A DNA stretch of 9,896 bases, from NCBI GenBank assembly GCA_903882725.1, contig CAIRYF010000278.1, positions 1 through 9,896 of the forward strand. Reading direction: 5' to 3'. Every line of letters begins with the position of its first letter. The stretch's first letter is position 1. A model generated the notes under the pieces. That model did not search any database. It was not told where the DNA came from and saw only the letters and a program-made list of their open reading frames with translations. Position numbers and translations under genes: made by a program. Source of the stretch: an uncultured Simplicispira sp. (GTDB lineage: Bacteria; Pseudomonadota; Gammaproteobacteria; Burkholderiales; Burkholderiaceae_C). Of the stretch, positions 7,700-9,896 are shown piece after piece.

Positions 7700-8031
7700 G
7701 CAGCCAGCTCCTGCAATGCAGCTTGGACTGGTGCCGTGGTGGTGACACGTATCAGCGCTGCCTCGCGCCGACGCAGTGCAAACGTGGTGCTGCCCACGCG
7801 CACAGCAATCGGGTCGCCCCCGGGCAGCGAGCGCGCCACCACGCGCAAGCGCTCACCGGGCAAAAAACCAATTTCTAGCAAGCGCAGCAACACATCGTGC
7901 TCTTGCGCTGCCACCTCCAGCTGCAGCCCACACACCCAGACGTCGGTGTGCAAAGGCACATCGGCCAAACCACAGTCGTCGCCACTATGGGCCACCGCAG
8001 TTTGGGTATTTTTTGTTTGTTGGCTCACCAC
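7696..8031 (-). CDS. feoA: Ferrous iron transport protein A, SH3-like; GTG start proposed
   Basis: FeoA is a small cytoplasmic SH3-like protein needed for FeoB-mediated Fe2+ uptake, probably by contacting FeoB. The conserved core LLRLLEIGFLPGERLRVVAR, a Gly/Asp-rich turn (PGGDPI) and AVRVGSTTFALRRREAALIRV are diagnostic. The frame stays open to 8280, but ATG 8062-8064 lies within the predicted -10 element and Fur box and cannot be the start if that promoter is right. I therefore propose GTG 8031 (111 residues), with GTG 8028 as alternative; both follow a modest G-rich ribosome site and give a leader of about 25 bases. The N-terminal 20 residues before LADVPL are not conserved in my memory of the family (usually 75-85 residues), so a still later GTG is possible. 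The stop codon overlaps the feoB start by four bases. Confidence 0.9.
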   Translation of the reverse strand: MVSQQTKNTQTAVAHSGDDCGLADVPLHTDVWVCGLQLEVAAQEHDVLLRLLEIGFLPGERLRVVARSLPGGDPIAVRVGSTTFALRRREAALIRVTTTAPVQAALQELAA

Positions 8032-8046
8032 ATCACCACCCGCACT

Positions 8047-8065
8047 AATAAGAATGGTTCTCATT
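8047..8065. promoter_or_regulatory. Fur box controlling feoAB
   Basis: AATAAGAATGGTTCTCATT is a dyad of form AATNAGAANNNTTCTNATT. On the complement, 15 of 19 positions match the extended Fur consensus centred on TGATAATCATTATCA. It overlaps the predicted -10 box and transcription start of feoA, the usual position for repression by Fe2+-Fur. It is more than 200 bases from the divergent MFS start, so control of that gene is less likely. Confidence 0.85.
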
Positions 8066-8092
8066 TTACGTGGTAATAAAAAACCACGTCCA
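8063..8092 (-). promoter_or_regulatory. Sigma70-like promoter of the feo operon
   Basis: Reading the minus strand, -35 TGGACG (complement of 8087-8092, 4 of 6) and -10 TAAAAT (complement of 8063-8068, 5 of 6) are separated by 18 bases. Transcription would start near 8056, inside the Fur box. The match and its overlap with the Fur site support each other. Confidence 0.6.
8068..8089. promoter_or_regulatory. Perfect 7-bp inverted repeat in the feo promoter spacer
   Basis: ACGTGGT (8068-8074) and ACCACGT (8083-8089) are exact inverted copies separated by eight A/T-rich bases. The dyad fills the -35/-10 spacer of the predicted feo promoter and touches both elements. It could be an operator for a second regulator or a chance hairpin. 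Confidence 0.5.
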
Positions 8093-8215
8093 CTGCCACT
8101 GGCAAAAAACAAATTATTTTGTGCTGGCGCAAAGTGTGTGCAGTTGTGCGGCGTGTTGCCAACAAGCAATGTGGTTGGAAACAAACACTGCATTGCCCCG
8201 GCAGCCCGCACACGC

Positions 8216-8229
8216 ACACGCCAGCGTGT
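8216..8229. promoter_or_regulatory. Short dyad upstream of the MFS gene
   Basis: ACACGC and GCGTGT form a perfect 6-bp inverted repeat with a 2-base centre, 45 bases before the proposed MFS start. It is a plausible operator by position only. I could not place a convincing promoter for the MFS gene in 8093-8273. Confidence 0.25.
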
Positions 8230-8273
8230 AGGCTTGATGCTGTTTTTAGCTCCAAACGCTTGCCCCTGTTGCC

Positions 8274-9557
8274 GTGCCACATTCCAGCTCTTCCAGCTCT
8301 TTCAGCCCTGCCGATATTTCCAATTCGCCCCACACGCCGCCAACACCGCGCGCTCTGTGGCTGATGCTGCTGTCCTTGCTGTCGGCATTTGCCCTGAGCC
8401 AGGCTTACCGCACCGTCACCGCCATCATGGCCACGGGCTTGCAGGGCGACTTTGGTCTGTCGGCCTCATCGCTGGGTGCGTTTGCTGGGCTGTTTGGGCT
8501 GGCGTTTGGCGTGACGCAGTTTTTTATGGGCATTGGCATGGATTTGTACGGCCTGCGCCGCACCGTGCTGAGTGCTTTTCCGCTCACCGTGGCCGGGGCA
8601 GCGCTGTCGGCTGGGGCAATCGACTACCAGTGGCTGCTGCTGGGCCAGTTGCTGATTGGCATGGGCTGCGCACCAGCGTTTCTGGCCTGCACGGTGTTTA
8701 TTGCGCGCCATTTTCCGGCGGCGCGCTTTGCGTTTATTTCGGGCATTGCCTTGGGTGTCGGCGGGCTGGGCCTGCTGTTTACCGGCACCCCGCTGGCCTG
8801 GCTGGTGCAGCGTTTTGGCTGGCGCGCTGGTTTTATGGTGCTGGCGCTGCTGTCGGCGCTGGCCTGGCTGTTGATTTGGCACCGCGTCCACGAGCCACCC
8901 CTGCCCGGCCCCACGCCCGCACGCGAGAGCTGGGCCACCGCTGTGCGCCGCTTTGGCGCGCTGTTTGCGCTGGCGCACACGCTGGGCATTTTGGCGCTGG
9001 CCATGGTGTCGTATGCCTCGTTTTTGGCGCTGCGCGGGCTGTGGATTGGGCCGCTGCTGATGGGGCGCTACGGCTTCTCGCTGGTCGAGAGCGGCAATGC
9101 CGCCGTCGCCATGTCAATGATTTCGCTGTTCAGCCCGGCGCTGTTTGGCCGCTTGGACCCCGGCCCCCGGCGCAGGCGCGTCTGGCTGGTCAATTGTTCG
9201 CTGCTGGCGGCACTGCTGTATTTGGCGCTGGGCTGGGTGCAGCACGCCCCGGTGAACTTGGCGCTGGTGCTGTGCCTTGCCACGCTGTCGGGCTATTCGG
9301 TGTTGCAGTATTCCGATGTGCGCTCGGCCTACGCACCCGACTTGACCGGGCGGGCGCTGTCGGTGTTCACCATGGCGATGTTTTTGGGCGTAGGCATCAT
9401 GCAAACTGCCACCGGCTGGGTGGCGTCGTGGGCGCAGTCGCAAGGCATTGAGCCGTATCGGGCGGTGATGACCAGCATTGCCATTGCTTTGGCACTGGGC
9501 TCCACAGCGCTGCGCTGGCTGCCAGCGCCGCCACTGCTGGACAACAGAAAAATTTAA
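8274..9557 (+). CDS. Major facilitator superfamily (MFS) transporter, substrate unknown
   Basis: A 427-residue inner-membrane secondary transporter. A Ser/Pro-rich cytoplasmic N-terminus of about 27 residues is followed by twelve hydrophobic segments that I can count, split 6+6 by a hydrophilic loop near HRVHEPPLPGPTPARESW. The loop between helices 2 and 3 carries GIGMDLYGLRR (residues 86-96), a good fit to MFS motif A (GxxxDrxGrr). The start is GTG 8274; the frame is closed by a TAG at 8247-8249, no Shine-Dalgarno is evident, and the next ATG (8364) would cut into the first helix. It is transcribed divergently from feoAB, and the Fur box is over 200 bases away, so a link with iron is only positional. 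I do not recognise a subfamily that would name the substrate. Confidence 0.9.
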   Translation: MPHSSSSSSFSPADISNSPHTPPTPRALWLMLLSLLSAFALSQAYRTVTAIMATGLQGDFGLSASSLGAFAGLFGLAFGVTQFFMGIGMDLYGLRRTVLSAFPLTVAGAALSAGAIDYQWLLLGQLLIGMGCAPAFLACTVFIARHFPAARFAFISGIALGVGGLGLLFTGTPLAWLVQRFGWRAGFMVLALLSALAWLLIWHRVHEPPLPGPTPARESWATAVRRFGALFALAHTLGILALAMVSYASFLALRGLWIGPLLMGRYGFSLVESGNAAVAMSMISLFSPALFGRLDPGPRRRRVWLVNCSLLAALLYLALGWVQHAPVNLALVLCLATLSGYSVLQYSDVRSAYAPDLTGRALSVFTMAMFLGVGIMQTATGWVASWAQSQGIEPYRAVMTSIAIALALGSTALRWLPAPPLLDNRKI

Positions 9558-9560
9558 GCC

Positions 9561-9615
9561 AAATCGGCCTACAGCCCTTTATTTACTTGCGCTTATAGCT
9601 ATCTTGTTAATAGCA
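9561..9615. repeat. Interspersed stem-loop repeat, copy 2 (decayed)
   Basis: Aligns without gaps to 4656-4710. Conserved blocks are GCCT, AGC, TTGCGCT, AGCTAT and TTAATAG, while the loop region has almost no identity. The original long palindrome is largely lost here (about 8 of 17 stem positions still pair). It lies between the converging MFS and monooxygenase genes. Confidence 0.7.
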
Positions 9616-9629
9616 ATAAGCCGCTTTTA
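9591..9629 (+). terminator. Hairpin terminator after the MFS gene
   Basis: GCTTATAGCTAT (9591-9602) pairs with ATAGCAATAAGC (9610-9621) at 11 of 12 positions around a 7-base loop, followed by CGCTTTTA. It begins 33 bases after the MFS stop codon. The T run is short, so termination may be partial. The hairpin is built from the right half of repeat copy 2 plus its flank. Confidence 0.55.
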
Positions 9630-9896
9630 TACCCACTCGCCGCCGCGGTACAGCCACGGCACATCCAGCACCCGCGCGCCCAGCAAGCGCAGCGAGGCAT
9701 CGCGCCCCCAGCGCAGCGGCCCGGTGGCATGAAAAATAACGCCGTTGCGCTGCGCACGCGCCTGCACCCGGGCGTTGCGCTCCCAGCGGTTCAAGGCGTA
9801 GCGGCGCAGGCGCAGCGCTACATCCAGGTCGTGCATGGACAGCGCGCGCTGCAGTTGCGCCGCGTCTTCAATCGCCATGCCGGCACCTTGCGCCAA
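9627..9896 (-). CDS. FAD-dependent aromatic monooxygenase-like protein, C-terminal 89 residues (cut by window edge)
   Basis: The frame is open to the right edge, and its last 89 residues end at TAA (complement of 9627-9629). It opens with LAQGAGMAIEDAAQLQRAL, the third conserved FAD-contacting motif of the group A flavin monooxygenases (p-hydroxybenzoate hydroxylase fold), in which the Gly-rich turn and Glu-Asp lie at the isoalloxazine/ribityl site. RYALNRWERNARVQARAQRNGVIFH follows, a pattern typical of salicylate 1-hydroxylase and 3-hydroxybenzoate 6-hydroxylase relatives. This points to NAD(P)H-dependent hydroxylation of a ring substrate. The N-terminal dinucleotide-binding GxGxxG and substrate region lie outside the window, so the substrate cannot be named. 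Confidence 0.8.
   Translation of the reverse strand: MAQGAGMAIEDAAQLQRALSMHDLDVALRLRRYALNRWERNARVQARAQRNGVIFHATGPLRWGRDASLRLLGARVLDVPWLYRGGEWV

Noticed and set aside
8093..8273. A promoter such as TTGCCA-N17-AAACAA for the MFS gene.
   Set aside because: The -10 match is too poor to report; several equally weak alternatives exist in this stretch.
8065..8280. Upstream extension of feoA to 194 codons.
   Set aside because: The added residues have no FeoA similarity and would require translation through the predicted promoter and Fur box.
7736..9451. A 571-codon open frame on the plus strand running across feoA and the MFS gene.
   Set aside because: It is antisense to feoA and then out of frame with the MFS gene. 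Its translation is rich in Cys, Trp, Arg and Ala without a recognisable domain, as expected from GC-rich shadow frames.

Overview
The window looks like ordinary chromosome of a GC-rich betaproteobacterium, most likely a member of the Comamonadaceae (Burkholderiales). This rests on the RNase E architecture, the style of the chemoreceptor, the Fur-type control site and two copies of a stem-loop repeat of a kind I associate with that family. I could not run any search, so the assignment is inference. I see no mobile element, CRISPR array, RNA gene or clear new system.

Layout, left to right. (1) The 3' two-thirds of rne (RNase E), cut by the left edge, with a long repetitive disordered tail and a strong intrinsic terminator. 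(2) An upstream gap of about 200 bases with a possible flagellar-type promoter, then a complete methyl-accepting chemotaxis protein with a dCache sensor and a C-terminal EWESF tether; a repeat-derived hairpin terminator follows. (3) queF, encoding the NADPH-dependent preQ0 reductase of queuosine synthesis. (4) Converging on it from the minus strand, a compact ferrous-iron uptake operon: feoA, feoB and a 60-residue Cys-rich membrane protein. The genes overlap or nearly touch (an ATGA overlap, then a 2-base gap). The operon is headed by a sigma70-like promoter whose -10 box is covered by a good Fur-box match. (5) Divergent from feo, an MFS transporter of unknown substrate. (6) A second, decayed copy of the repeat, then the C-terminal end of a minus-strand FAD-dependent monooxygenase cut by the right edge.

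How the genes work together: only feoA, feoB and the Cys-rich gene form a clear functional unit, importing Fe2+ across the inner membrane under probable Fur repression. rne, the chemoreceptor, queF, the MFS gene and the monooxygenase look like independent transcription units.

The points most worth a second look are the Fur/promoter geometry, which forces a downstream GTG start for feoA; an inverted repeat in that promoter's spacer; the modular RNase E tail (predicted membrane helix, Arg-rich region, C-terminal microdomain) with a hexamer array read in two frames; and the repeat pair used as transcription-end hairpins.
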